Below, in pieces: positions 8,346 through 17,292 of a DNA stretch of 64,000 nucleotides. The DNA is from an uncultured Muribaculaceae bacterium. Its GTDB lineage: Bacteria > Bacteroidota > Bacteroidia > Bacteroidales > Muribaculaceae. The stretch spans positions 45,056 to 109,055 of the forward strand of contig CANNVE010000008.1 in assembly GCA_947525975.1 (NCBI GenBank). The letters are read 5' to 3'. Below the pieces are notes generated by a model. The model saw only the letters and a list, made by a program, of their open reading frames with translations, ran no database searches and was not told the origin of the DNA. A program made the translations under genes and the position numbers. Every line of letters begins with the position of its first letter. Positions within the stretch are counted from its first letter, which is position 1.

Positions 8346-11300
8346 ATGAAAAAAATAATTCTCACACTGTTGACCGCCGTGGCGTGCGCGAGTTGCGCCC
8401 TGGCGATGAAAGTGGCAGGGGAGAGTGCGTGGTGCTGGTTTGCCGATCCGCGCGCTTTGCATTTCGAGACTCCCGATGGCCGCATCAACTCCACCTACAT
8501 CGGATACATCGACACGCACGGAAATGTGCGCGCCATGCAGTATGACTTCAACAAGGAGGAGCAGACCGAGGTGCTTGTGCGCTCATACTTCCAGCCCGAC
8601 GACCACAACAACCCCACATTCCTGGCGCTTCCCGACGGAAGGATCATGATATTCTATTCGCGGCATACCGATGAGCCATGCTTCTACTATCGGGTGTCGC
8701 AGCTTCCGGGCGACATCACCACCCTTGGTGAGGAAAAGGTGCTCAAGACCGACGCAAACACCACCTATCCCTCGCCATTCATTCTATCCTCTGACCCCGA
8801 CCACATATATCTGTGCTGGCGAGGCATCAACTGGCATCCCACCATCGCGCGCCTGTCTATGCCCGACGCCTCAGACAATGTGGAGTTCGTTGGCGGCCCC
8901 TATCAGATAGTGCAGAGCACCGGGGCCAGGCCCTACGCCAAATATGCCTCAAATGGCAGGGATAAGATTTATGTGGCATACACCACCGGGCACCCTGACA
9001 ACGAGGATCCAAACTATCTTTATTTCAACGAAATTTCCGTGCCTGACCTCACCCTGCGCGACATCGAGGGCAAAGAACTCTCAAAGATAGGCGACGGCCC
9101 CTTCAAGGTCAACAAGACTGATGAGTTTGTGGCTGCCAACGCCGACATGGTGGTCGACGCCACTCCCTATCGCGATTGGCTCTCGCAGGTGGTGATCGAC
9201 AAAGCAGGCAATCCGGTCATAGCCATGACCCGCATAAGCAAAGACAAGAAAAGCCACAATTATTATCTGGCCACCCGCCGAGGCGGCAAGTGGATGAAGC
9301 ACTTCGTGGCTCACGGCGGCGGCCATTTCCATCAGTCGCCCGACATCGAGCATTGCTATAGCGGCGGCATGGCCATCAATCCTGACAACCCCTACGAGGT
9401 GTATTGCTCTGTGCCGGTCAACGGCAAGCATGGCCGCAAATATGAGATAGTGAGATACAGGCTTGACGCCAACGGCGAGATAAAGGAGAAGGAGGCCGTG
9501 ACTTCCAATTCGGAGCTCAACAATTCTCGCCCCTTCTACATAGCCGGCACCGGAGAGTCAGCCCTGAAGATGGGATGGCTCAACGGCGACTACTATGATT
9601 GGATCGTCAGCGCGCAAAGGCCCAAGGGCTATTGCACAGATGTGATTGTGGATTTCGACGGGTTCGAATCTCTCCCCTACGGCACACACAAGGGCGCCAA
9701 GCAGCCCACAGGCATGCCTGAGAAATTTGACATCAACGAAGATTTCCTCTTCGCCCAGACCATAAAGCCCGACACCGCATCATACGGCGGCTTGCTCTTC
9801 TCTATACCTTCAGGCCCGTCCTATTGGCTCGATCCTGTGACAATGAAACCAGAGATACGCTATAAGAAGAAGGCCTACAAGAGCACCAACCGCCTGGCCA
9901 CGTCAGACAACTGGACCAAGCATCCGCGCGGCACCAACGGGCGCTGGTACACGCCGGCGAAGATGACCGAATTCGACCTCACCCTCGATTATACCGACGG
10001 GGTGCTGTCGACCTATATCAACGGCATGCTCGACCAGAAGGTGCGTCTGGCTCCGTCGCGAGTGGTGGCTGATGTGTTCAAGGTGAACAGCCCCGATAAG
10101 AAACTCAGCCCCTACACGGGCATGACGCGCAAGCATTGGGTAGAGGCAGGGCAAAAGATTCTGGCCGGCGCTTTCGGCCAGCTGAAGTCAATCGACGATC
10201 CTATGTATTTCCAGCGCCAGCTCGACAAGACGTATCCCCGCAATGACGGCGGCATAGGCGTGGCGAAGCTCGAGGGCCTCGCACGCACGTTCTTCCTCGC
10301 TGCCCCTCTGCTGATGGAGAATCCTGACCTTGAGATCAATGGCATAAAGGTGGCCGACTACTACCGCAAGCACATCCTTGGCCTTGTCGACCCCAACAGC
10401 CCCGACTATCAGCCGCAGAAGCCCGGCGGCCCGAGCCAGACGCTGCTCGAGCTCGGCTCGATCGCCCTCTGCCTCAAGATATGCCAGCCTGTGGTGTGGG
10501 ATACATTCACCAAAGAGCAGAAAGACGCGCTGGCCACACTAATGCTCAACTATGGGCAGGGGCCGACCATAGACAGCAACTGGCGATTCTTCAACGTTTT
10601 CAACATGAGTTTCTGCAAGGACCAGGGGTATGAGATCAATGACGAATATCTGCGATTCAACCTCGACAAACTGCTTGAGCGATACAGGGGCGAAGGCTGG
10701 TACAACGATTCTCCCGCCTATGACTATTACAGCATGTGGGCATTCCAGAGCTACGGCCCGCTGTGGGCTCAGCTTTGGGGCGACCAATATCCCGAGGCGG
10801 CAGCCAAGTTCTTCGCCAACCAGGCCGACATGGTCGACAACTACCCATATATGTTCAGCCGCGACGGCAAAATGAATATGTGGGGCCGAAGCCTGCCTTA
10901 CCGCTTCGCCTGCGTCACTCCGCTGCCCCTTGTGGAATACGGCGACGAATACCTGTCGAAGGGCTCTTCCGACATCAATTACGGATGGCTGCGCCGCATA
11001 GCCTCGTCCACGCTGCTGCAATTCATGCAGCATCCCGACTTCCTTGACGCTGACGGTGTGCCCGTGATGGGATATTACGGCGAATTCGCGCCCTGTGTGC
11101 AGATCTACAGCTGCCGTGGCAGCGTCTACTGGCTGAGCAAGGCATTCTTCGCGCTGCTTCTGCCCGAGGATTCTAAATTCTGGAGCGCCGTGGAGAACAA
11201 CGGCCCGTGGGAGTCTGAATTCAAACCCGGAAAGGTCTATAATAAATTCCAGCCTGCCACCAACCTGATGATCACCGACTATCCGTCGGTGGGAGGCGCC

Positions 11301-12005
11301 GAGATGCGTTCGTGGTGCAAGGAGTCGGTGGCCCGCGACTGGCAGAAATTCCGCAGCAGCGAAAACTACAATAAGCTCGCCTACCACACCGAATTTCCGT
11401 GGATGGCCGATGGCCGCGACGGCGAGGTGTCGATGAACTACGCCACTCTCAACGCCAACGGTGACTGGGAGGTGCTCCGCCTCTATGATTTCAAGAGCTT
11501 CGACGAGGGCCAATATCGCCGCGACGCTGTCCTTGAGACCAATCCCGACGTGAAGTATCAGCTCACCGACATCCCTCTGGCCGGAGGGGTGCTGAGGGTA
11601 GACAAGGTGTCGCTGCCCGCAAAGACCAAGGTGCGTCTCGGCAGCTATTCGCTCGGCGGCGACAAGCTCTCGAAGGGCGCGTCTGCTGATGCGAGCGGCA
11701 GGAAAGCCACTACGGTGACCAATGGCGAATACAGCCTCGCTGTGGTGCCTGTGAGCGGATGGGATGCCACCGAGGCCATCTTCCCCTATGGTCTGCACCC
11801 TGTCTCCGACAAGTGCGCCGTGGTGGTGTCTGAGGCCGCACCCGCAGGCGAGCAAGTGTTCGTCACCCTTCATCTCTGGAAAAAGGGCGGCAAGCCATTC
11901 ACCAAATCAGAGCTGTCGCAGGTGAAGTCAGTCGACGTCAGCGCCGACAAATCCGGGGTGAAAGTAACCATGGCCGACGGCACCGTGCACAACGTGAAAT
12001 TCTGA
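8346..12005 (+). CDS. Secreted BNR_4-repeat + DUF2264 fusion, probable polysaccharide-degrading enzyme
   Basis: A 1219-residue exported protein. The signal peptide [20 protein letters not shown] is followed by a BNR_4-type beta-propeller (about 20-450; [42 protein letters not shown]), a family that includes polysaccharide lyases and other glycan-active proteins. A linking beta domain (about 470-580) leads to a DUF2264 domain from about 587 ([15 protein letters not shown]) to about 1190, with [28 protein letters not shown] and [17 protein letters not shown]2264 is an alpha/alpha-barrel-like family that I believe corresponds to glucuronidase family GH154 in CAZy. Both modules point to breakdown of a uronate-containing polysaccharide in the periplasm or outside. 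It stands alone between its promoter and a terminator, without a SusC/D pair nearby. Confidence 0.85.
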   Translation: MKKIILTLLTAVACASCALAMKVAGESAWCWFADPRALHFETPDGRINSTYIGYIDTHGNVRAMQYDFNKEEQTEVLVRSYFQPDDHNNPTFLALPDGRIMIFYSRHTDEPCFYYRVSQLPGDITTLGEEKVLKTDANTTYPSPFILSSDPDHIYLCWRGINWHPTIARLSMPDASDNVEFVGGPYQIVQSTGARPYAKYASNGRDKIYVAYTTGHPDNEDPNYLYFNEISVPDLTLRDIEGKELSKIGDGPFKVNKTDEFVAANADMVVDATPYRDWLSQVVIDKAGNPVIAMTRISKDKKSHNYYLATRRGGKWMKHFVAHGGGHFHQSPDIEHCYSGGMAINPDNPYEVYCSVPVNGKHGRKYEIVRYRLDANGEIKEKEAVTSNSELNNSRPFYIAGTGESALKMGWLNGDYYDWIVSAQRPKGYCTDVIVDFDGFESLPYGTHKGAKQPTGMPEKFDINEDFLFAQTIKPDTASYGGLLFSIPSGPSYWLDPVTMKPEIRYKKKAYKSTNRLATSDNWTKHPRGTNGRWYTPAKMTEFDLTLDYTDGVLSTYINGMLDQKVRLAPSRVVADVFKVNSPDKKLSPYTGMTRKHWVEAGQKILAGAFGQLKSIDDPMYFQRQLDKTYPRNDGGIGVAKLEGLARTFFLAAPLLMENPDLEINGIKVADYYRKHILGLVDPNSPDYQPQKPGGPSQTLLELGSIALCLKICQPVVWDTFTKEQKDALATLMLNYGQGPTIDSNWRFFNVFNMSFCKDQGYEINDEYLRFNLDKLLERYRGEGWYNDSPAYDYYSMWAFQSYGPLWAQLWGDQYPEAAAKFFANQADMVDNYPYMFSRDGKMNMWGRSLPYRFACVTPLPLVEYGDEYLSKGSSDINYGWLRRIASSTLLQFMQHPDFLDADGVPVMGYYGEFAPCVQIYSCRGSVYWLSKAFFALLLPEDSKFWSAVENNGPWESEFKPGKVYNKFQPATNLMITDYPSVGGAEMRSWCKESVARDWQKFRSSENYNKLAYHTEFPWMADGRDGEVSMNYATLNANGDWEVLRLYDFKSFDEGQYRRDAVLETNPDVKYQLTDIPLAGGVLRVDKVSLPAKTKVRLGSYSLGGDKLSKGASADASGRKATTVTNGEYSLAVVPVSGWDATEAIFPYGLHPVSDKCAVVVSEAAPAGEQVFVTLHLWKKGGKPFTKSELSQVKSVDVSADKSGVKVTMADGTVHNVKF

Positions 12006-12018
12006 ATCCCGCAAGCGT

Positions 12019-12062
12019 AAACAAATCCGGGGCTGCGACTCACCGCAGCCCCGGATTTGTTT
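12019..12062. terminator. Strong intrinsic terminator
   Basis: Perfect stem of at least 17 bp (12021-12037 with 12044-12060, core CCGGGGCTGCG, loop ACTCAC), extended by A/T pairs at the base. It lies 14 bp after the stop of the BNR_4/DUF2264 gene, and the next gene is convergent. Confidence 0.9.
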
Positions 12063-12063
12063 G

Positions 12064-12135
12064 TTAGCGGAGATACATTTCTTAGCGGAGATACATTTCT
12101 TAGCGGAGGTGCATCTGTTAGTGGAGGTGCGTTTC
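12064..12135. repeat. Four tandem 18-bp repeats
   Basis: Units start at 12064, 12082, 12100 and 12118. The first two are identical (TTAGCGGAGATACATTTC), the third diverges (TTAGCGGAGGTGCATCTG) and the fourth (TTAGTGGAGGTGCGTTTC) overlaps the left terminal inverted repeat of the adjacent element. The units thus look like copies of the element's end. Frames reading through them give short amino-acid repeats that are not real proteins. Confidence 0.9.
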
Positions 12136-12300
12136 TCCGAAACGCACGGGCTGACCTCCATTGTCCCAAGAACACGGATGTCACGGATTCACACGGATTA
12201 CCACAGATTTATTTTAATCCGTGATAATCCGTGCAATCCGTGCTATCGTATCAAGGTTGGCGCTGGCATGCCCGTGCGTTTCGGAGAAACGCACCTCCAC
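12121..12300. mobile_element. MITE-like 180-bp element with perfect 30-bp terminal inverted repeats
   Basis: 12121-12150 is the exact reverse complement of 12271-12300. Each end contains an inner palindrome, GTGCGTTTC-N3-GAAACGCAC. The interior holds three CACGGAT units (12173, 12182, 12192) facing three AATCCGTG units (12216, 12226, 12235), so it can fold as a hairpin inside a hairpin. No coding capacity. It sits between convergent gene ends. Relatives are at 47009-47181 and, for one end only, 19290-19316. Confidence 0.75.
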
Positions 12301-12314
12301 CTGTCTTCTATGTC

Positions 12315-13424
12315 TTAACATTTTTCCCACAGGGCGAGCATGCGGTGGGCTACGAGCTCGGCGCTGTTGTGGCGGGACACGAATTCGGGGCCTTGCTTCA
12401 TCAGTGACATGAGGGCGTCAGTATGGTTGATCAGGAAGTCGAGTTGGCGCTCAAACGCGCTGATGTCCCTCGGATCGGGATTGATGATGGGGCGCAGTTC
12501 GCTCTCTCCGATAAATCGGTAGAAGTCTTCCTCTCCACCCGATACCACGGCCTTGCCTTTGGCCATGGCCATAAGGGCAGTTGTGGCAGGGGAGTAGGAA
12601 TATAGCTGGTCAACTACGATGTGGGCGCTCTCCAAAGTGCGCTGAAATGCGTCAAACGGCGCATTTTGCACCAGATCTACAGTGGCTTTGCCCGGATTGG
12701 CCGCGACCACGCGGTTGATGGCCTCGAGAAGCACGTCAAATCCTTTCTCTTTCTCGCGGCCTTTGTGGCAGGCCGCCATGATGCGCACCGGGCCTTCGAT
12801 GTGCTCGATGCCGGCCGAGGAGGCAGGCATTTCAATCGGTATGCCTGCGTATGCGAGGCTTTGGCTGTCGAAAGCCGTCTCCATCGCTATATGGTATTCG
12901 TAGAGGGCGGTGAGGCAGCCGTCGACGCGCTCATGTATGTATCGGGTTAAATCGCTCAGCGGCGGGTGAGTCCAGGCCCATTCTATCTGCGGACGCTCGA
13001 TGGCTCCGGGCGTGGGCGCTCCGTCCACACGGTATTCGTTGTAGCGGAGCGGGCCGTTGGGATCGAGGCACATGCCCACGTAGGGAGTGTCGTTGGCGAG
13101 AGAAGTGAGGAATACCTTTCCGTTGGCTTTTCTGATCTTTTCGAATATCGGGCGCAGCCTGTGGGGCTTCAGCCTCGCAAACACGGGGTCATGCAGCTGC
13201 ACCACGTCATATCCCTTGAAGTCGCTCATGCAAAGCCTGTGGAGGCGGCAGCATAGCTTTAGTCCGCCCCAAAGCCCTTCTGTGCGCGACAAGTCTATGT
13301 CGCGCCCTGTCTGCATCCAGCCTGAGCCGTCGGACGCCACCGTCACGTCATGTCCCATACGAGCCAGGGCACCAGCCACGCAGCGGTGGTAATTGCTTGA
13401 ATCGCCAAGAAAGAGTATCTTCAT
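12315..13424 (-). CDS. Glycosyltransferase, GT4-like
   Basis: A 369-residue cytoplasmic GT-B-fold enzyme. The N-terminal Rossmann half starts MKILFLGDSSNYHRCVAGAL, with DVVQLHDPVF; the C-terminal nucleotide-sugar half contains IMAACHKGREKEKGFDVLLEAI, VDQLYSYSPATTALMAMAKG and GGEEDFYRF, corresponding to the E-x7-E region of GT4 enzymes, here degenerate. Donor and acceptor cannot be read from the sequence. It is divergent from the second glycosyltransferase at 13509, with a shared promoter region, which suggests joint work on one glycan. Confidence 0.75.
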   Translation of the reverse strand: MKILFLGDSSNYHRCVAGALARMGHDVTVASDGSGWMQTGRDIDLSRTEGLWGGLKLCCRLHRLCMSDFKGYDVVQLHDPVFARLKPHRLRPIFEKIRKANGKVFLTSLANDTPYVGMCLDPNGPLRYNEYRVDGAPTPGAIERPQIEWAWTHPPLSDLTRYIHERVDGCLTALYEYHIAMETAFDSQSLAYAGIPIEMPASSAGIEHIEGPVRIMAACHKGREKEKGFDVLLEAINRVVAANPGKATVDLVQNAPFDAFQRTLESAHIVVDQLYSYSPATTALMAMAKGKAVVSGGEEDFYRFIGESELRPIINPDPRDISAFERQLDFLINHTDALMSLMKQGPEFVSRHNSAELVAHRMLALWEKC

Positions 13425-13446
13425 TATGATGAGGGGTTCTTTTTGG

Positions 13447-13454
13447 CAAAGTTA
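13447..13454 (-). promoter_or_regulatory. Promoter -7 box for the GT4-like gene at 13424
   Basis: Minus-strand TAACTTTG, 22 bp before the ATG, within the 84-bp divergent gap between the two glycosyltransferase genes. Confidence 0.55.
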
Positions 13455-13477
13455 CGATTATTTATCAATATTTTCTG

Positions 13478-13485
13478 TATATTTG
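13478..13485 (+). promoter_or_regulatory. Promoter -7 box for the glycosyltransferase at 13509
   Basis: TATATTTG, 23 bp before the ATG; forms a divergent pair with the box at 13447-13454. Confidence 0.55.
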
Positions 13486-13508
13486 CCGCATCAAAAAAAG
13501 CGTAGGAA

Positions 13509-14711
13509 ATGGACGGCAATCATAAGATACTTTTTTTCTCTGAAACATTGTGCCAGGGGCACGGGGGCATAGCGTCATACGCGCATGATTTCGCCTACGC
13601 CTATCAAGGTTGCGACGTCGAGTATGTGGGGGCTGACTTCTGTGATGATGCCGACCTGAACGCGGTGCATTTTGACGGTGACGACTATTCTGTGGGGAAT
13701 GCCTTCAGGCTCATAGATTTCATAAATTCGAGCGGAGCTGACATAGTGATCAACAGTGCTTTCGGCCTCCTTTCATTGGTGACGCCATATCTGTCTGACA
13801 GCATTAAGGTGATCAACGTCAGCCACTTCGTCAGCGGCAGATATGCTTACGCCGCCGGGCTTAATGCCGCGTATGCCGATGCCGTCATCACTCTTTCAGA
13901 GCGTAACCGCATAAGATACAGAAAGGCGTTGGCTGACAAGACGCATGTTGTCTACAATCGGCTTGCAGACAGCGTGACGCCGAGCGACAGGCCGTTTCCC
14001 TCATGCCCAATCAAGATAGTGTTTCCGGGCGGCAGCAACCGCTTCAAGGCCGCCGATATTGTCTATAAGGTGCTGATGAGGCTGTTGCGCACAGATCTGG
14101 ATTTTGAGTTTTATTGGATAGGAAACACCTATCTGGCCGGGCGCCGACATGTGAAGGGATTCATCACAGACATAGCCGACGCCCTTCCGGCCGATCGGCG
14201 CATCAGGCGTGTGGGCAGAGTGGAGCGTGACGAAGCCAAAGAAATCATAGGCGACGCCGACGTGTTTCTGTTGCCGTCGAGGGCCGAAGGCTTCCCGATA
14301 GCCTTGAGCGAGGCATTGTCGCACAGATGCATTCCCATTATTTCAGATGCGCGTCACGGCAGCTTTGACCTCGTTGAGAATGGCGTCTCGGGCATAGTAG
14401 TGGAGCAGTCAGACGTAGAGGGCTATACCAATGCCATCATCGACATCATCACATCCCCCGGCAAATATGCGGCGATGGCATGTAGGGCCATGTCTGATGC
14501 CCGCGAGCGGCTGAGCCTGGAGGCATGGCGCGGGAGCATGGACGCGATACTTGGTTTGCCGCCAAACCACAAGCGCCGCAGGCAGTTTGACAAATGTCAA
14601 TATCTGCTGCGGCGCATGAGTCTTGCCTTTAATTTCCGCCTTGACAAGTCAAAGCGCGATTACTTTCTGTTCAAGAATTTCTTTTCCTATCCTTTCACAA
14701 AGAAGCGCTGA
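13509..14711 (+). CDS. Glycosyltransferase family 4 protein
   Basis: A 400-residue GT-B glycosyltransferase. The N-terminus has the glycine-rich acceptor loop (FFSETLCQGHGGIASYAHDF). The C-terminal half carries the family-4 donor motif, FLLPSRAEGFPIALSEALS, followed by CIPIISDARHG and VENGVSGIVVEQ. The last 40 residues are very basic (HKRRRQFDKCQYLLRRM, KSKRDYFLFKNFF) and could bind the inner face of the membrane. Its stop lies 17 bases inside the 3' end of the convergent GH2 gene, with no terminator between them. Confidence 0.85.
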   Translation: MDGNHKILFFSETLCQGHGGIASYAHDFAYAYQGCDVEYVGADFCDDADLNAVHFDGDDYSVGNAFRLIDFINSSGADIVINSAFGLLSLVTPYLSDSIKVINVSHFVSGRYAYAAGLNAAYADAVITLSERNRIRYRKALADKTHVVYNRLADSVTPSDRPFPSCPIKIVFPGGSNRFKAADIVYKVLMRLLRTDLDFEFYWIGNTYLAGRRHVKGFITDIADALPADRRIRRVGRVERDEAKEIIGDADVFLLPSRAEGFPIALSEALSHRCIPIISDARHGSFDLVENGVSGIVVEQSDVEGYTNAIIDIITSPGKYAAMACRAMSDARERLSLEAWRGSMDAILGLPPNHKRRRQFDKCQYLLRRMSLAFNFRLDKSKRDYFLFKNFFSYPFTKKR

Positions 14712-17061
14712 TAGATTTCTTGCCTGATTTCAGGCTCTTGGCTTTGGCTGTGACGGTGACGCGGCCTTTTTTGTCGAGGCGCACGGCTCCGAGCACACGG
14801 CCCTGGAAGGCTTTGCGCTTGGCTTCGGGGTAGGGAATCATGTCGGTCATGTCGGCGCTGCCGGTGGCCAGCAGGGTGCCGGGGCCGCTGATAGAGAATT
14901 CAATCTCGTTGTCGGCCACAGGCACTACATTTCCTTTTTCGTCTACTATCTCCGCCACTACGAAGGCTATGTCTTCGCCGTCGGCCGCGTAAACGTCGCT
15001 GTCTGCTGAGAGCCTGATGGCCTTGGGCGCGCCGGCTGTTGCGATCGACCCGATTTCGTGCTCTTTGCCTTCGGCGTCAATGCCGGTGAGCCTTATTTCG
15101 CCGGGAGTGTAGGGCGTATTGAATACGGCCATGAAGCCGTTGGCCTTGTTGCAGGGCGCTTGTCCTACGGCCTTTCCGTTGACATAAAGCCTGGCTTCGG
15201 GATATCGGGTTACGGCTTCAACGGCTATTTCCTTGCCCTCCCATCCGGGCCATGTCCATGACTGTACGGTGGGATACGTTCCCCACATCGTCTCCTTTAT
15301 CTCGCCTTTGTATCCGTTTGGCTCTCTGACGGCTATGTATCCTTCGGGACCATCGGCTTTAGCGTGGTTGTAGAGGAAGTCGCGGTAGAGCGATATGGGC
15401 TTGCGGGCGCCTGTAAGGTCGATGTCGCCGCAGTATGATCCGTGCCAGGGCCATTGCTGGCGGTTGAAGTGCTCGCCTTCGGTCTGTCCGGCGTAGTAGT
15501 GGCGCCCTATGCCCGACTCTCCCACATAGTCGATGGCGGTCCATACGAAGTCGCCGATGATGTAGGGGTGCTCGGTGGTGGTGAGCCAGTTGCTGTATGC
15601 GTCACGCGGGTATGACTCGGTCTGCCACATCACGCGCCCAGGCACACGGGCATGGTCTGATTCGGCCATGTGTATCATATAGTTGTATCCTACGATGTCA
15701 TGCTCGGCTGCGAGCGGGTCATAGATGTCCCATTCGGGGTCCCATGCAGCGAGAGCCGAGGTGACAGGGCGCGACGGATCGATGGTGCGGCACAGTGATG
15801 CCATGTTATGCGCGGTCTTCACCGCTTCGATCTTCTTGCGCTCGATGATTTCGTTGCCGATGCTCCAGCACATGATCGATGGATGGTTGCGGTCGCGGAG
15901 CAACATTCGTCCCAGATCGTCGGCCCACCATTGGTCGATAAGCTCGGCGTAGTCATGCTCGGTCTTCTTGTCTCTCCATCCGTCGAATGCTTCGTCGATC
16001 ACTATCAGGCCTTGACGGTCGCATTCGTCGAGGAATGCCGGCGAGGGGGGATTATGGCTCGTGCGCACGGCGTTGAATCCGGCTTCCTTCATCAGTCTCA
16101 CTTTGCGGGCTTCGGCGGCATCGGGGCTTGCGGCTCCGAGGATGCCGTTGTCGTGGTGCACGCATCCGCCGTTGAGTATGATGGGGTTGCCGTTGAGCCT
16201 CAGACCCCGGTTGGCGTTGAAGTCAAATTTGCGTATGCCGAAATCCTCGCTGATCTCATCTATGAAATTGCCGTCAAGGTCGGTGGCTGTGATGACAGCC
16301 GTATAGAGCGCGGGCGAATCGGGCGACCACAGCATAGGCTTTTCGATAGTGAATGTGGAGTGGGTCGACAGCGTGTCGCCGGCCTGCGGATTGAGCGTGT
16401 ATGTCTTTGAGGCTATGTGGGCGCCTTCGGGTGAAAGAATTTCTATTTTCACGTTTGCCTTCTGCCTCTTGGCGCCGGCATTGATCAGGCCTGCGTTGAT
16501 ATCGACAGAGGCCTCCTCCCGGCTCACTTTGGGCGAGGTGATGGAAAGGGCCCACGGCTCAAGGTGCATCTTTCCGGTCTCTATTAGCCATACATGGCGG
16601 TATATGCCTGATCCGGAGTACCATCGGCTGTTGCGCTGGCGCGAATTGTCTACGCTCACCTCTATGACGTTATCGCCTGATTTCACCATTGGCGTGATGT
16701 CGACGTAGAATGAAGAGTATCCGTAGGGATGGCCGCCGGCGTATTTGCCGTTGACCCTGACGTCTGTGTGCATGTAGGCGCCCTCGAAATAGAGGCGGTA
16801 GAGAGAGCCGTCAGAGACCTCGGGGAGGTTGATGGTCTTGGTGTAATAGCCTTTGCCTGTGGGCAGGTACGCGCCGTCGTTGTCGGCGGGAGTCTGTCGG
16901 TCATAGGGGCCGGCTATGCTCCAGTCGTGGGGCAGGTCGACAGACTTCCAGTCAACGCTGTCGCGGCTGAACATCCACCCTGCATCTATTTTTGCATCGC
17001 GCTGGGCTATCGCGCTGCAGGCGATCAGGCCGCAGCACAATGCTGAGATTGATTTATTCAT
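14695..17061 (-). CDS. Exported glycoside hydrolase family 2 (beta-galactosidase type)
   Basis: 788 residues with signal peptide MNKSISALCCGLIACSAIA. The layout is that of a GH2 enzyme: jelly-roll sugar-binding domain (LPHDWSIAGPY, EGAYMHTDVRVNG, SRWYSGSGIYRHVWL), immunoglobulin-like domain, then a TIM barrel with the NGGCVHHDNG and RTSHNPPS motifs. The acid/base Glu404 is in CWSIGNEI and the nucleophile Glu482 in WQTESYP. A C-terminal beta domain follows (about 590-788). It would act in the periplasm on beta-galactosides or other beta-linked sugars; the exact substrate is not evident. It has its own promoter and a convergent 17-bp overlap with the glycosyltransferase gene. Confidence 0.92.
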   Translation of the reverse strand: MNKSISALCCGLIACSAIAQRDAKIDAGWMFSRDSVDWKSVDLPHDWSIAGPYDRQTPADNDGAYLPTGKGYYTKTINLPEVSDGSLYRLYFEGAYMHTDVRVNGKYAGGHPYGYSSFYVDITPMVKSGDNVIEVSVDNSRQRNSRWYSGSGIYRHVWLIETGKMHLEPWALSITSPKVSREEASVDINAGLINAGAKRQKANVKIEILSPEGAHIASKTYTLNPQAGDTLSTHSTFTIEKPMLWSPDSPALYTAVITATDLDGNFIDEISEDFGIRKFDFNANRGLRLNGNPIILNGGCVHHDNGILGAASPDAAEARKVRLMKEAGFNAVRTSHNPPSPAFLDECDRQGLIVIDEAFDGWRDKKTEHDYAELIDQWWADDLGRMLLRDRNHPSIMCWSIGNEIIERKKIEAVKTAHNMASLCRTIDPSRPVTSALAAWDPEWDIYDPLAAEHDIVGYNYMIHMAESDHARVPGRVMWQTESYPRDAYSNWLTTTEHPYIIGDFVWTAIDYVGESGIGRHYYAGQTEGEHFNRQQWPWHGSYCGDIDLTGARKPISLYRDFLYNHAKADGPEGYIAVREPNGYKGEIKETMWGTYPTVQSWTWPGWEGKEIAVEAVTRYPEARLYVNGKAVGQAPCNKANGFMAVFNTPYTPGEIRLTGIDAEGKEHEIGSIATAGAPKAIRLSADSDVYAADGEDIAFVVAEIVDEKGNVVPVADNEIEFSISGPGTLLATGSADMTDMIPYPEAKRKAFQGRVLGAVRLDKKGRVTVTAKAKSLKSGKKSISASL

Positions 17062-17095
17062 GGCTGGTAGGTTTTCTTTTAAGTTTTCATTAATG

Positions 17096-17103
17096 CAAAG
17101 GTA
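17096..17103 (-). promoter_or_regulatory. Promoter -7 box for the GH2 gene
   Basis: Minus-strand TACCTTTG, 34 bp upstream of the ATG at 17061. Confidence 0.55.
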
Positions 17104-17148
17104 CGAAAAATAACGAACAAAGTCAATTCCGAGTGAAGTGACGCACGT

Positions 17149-17187
17149 AAAAAAAAGGCCTTGCGCGGCTCACGTCGCACAAGGCCC
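17149..17187 (-). terminator. Intrinsic terminator of the inositol-phosphate synthase gene
   Basis: Arms 17157-17167 and 17176-17186 (GGCCTTGYGCG, one wobble pair), followed on the minus strand by eight T residues. It ends transcription coming from the gene at 17293-18600. Confidence 0.85.
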
Positions 17188-17292
17188 ACAATTAAGAGAA
17201 TCTATACGATTTCTTAAGAGAATCTAAACCTTAGGTTTATTTTACCATTATATTCTTAGTTCGATAATATGGTCATAAGGGGGGAGGCGCGC

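Noticed and set aside
10539..11873. 444-codon open frame antisense to the DUF2264 domain
   Set aside because: Composition is His/Val/Ala-rich without motifs; the sense frame is well supported.
11870..12184. 104-codon frame with short amino-acid repeats
   Set aside because: The repeats come from the 18-bp tandem DNA units and the TIR; similar nonsense readings arise at 47098 and 19028.
12064..12300. Possible CRISPR array
   Set aside because: Units are head-to-tail without spacers, and there are no cas genes.
17190..17230. Direct repeat TTAAGAGAATCTA in the gap after ino1
   Set aside because: Only two short A/T-rich copies with no link to a promoter or structure.
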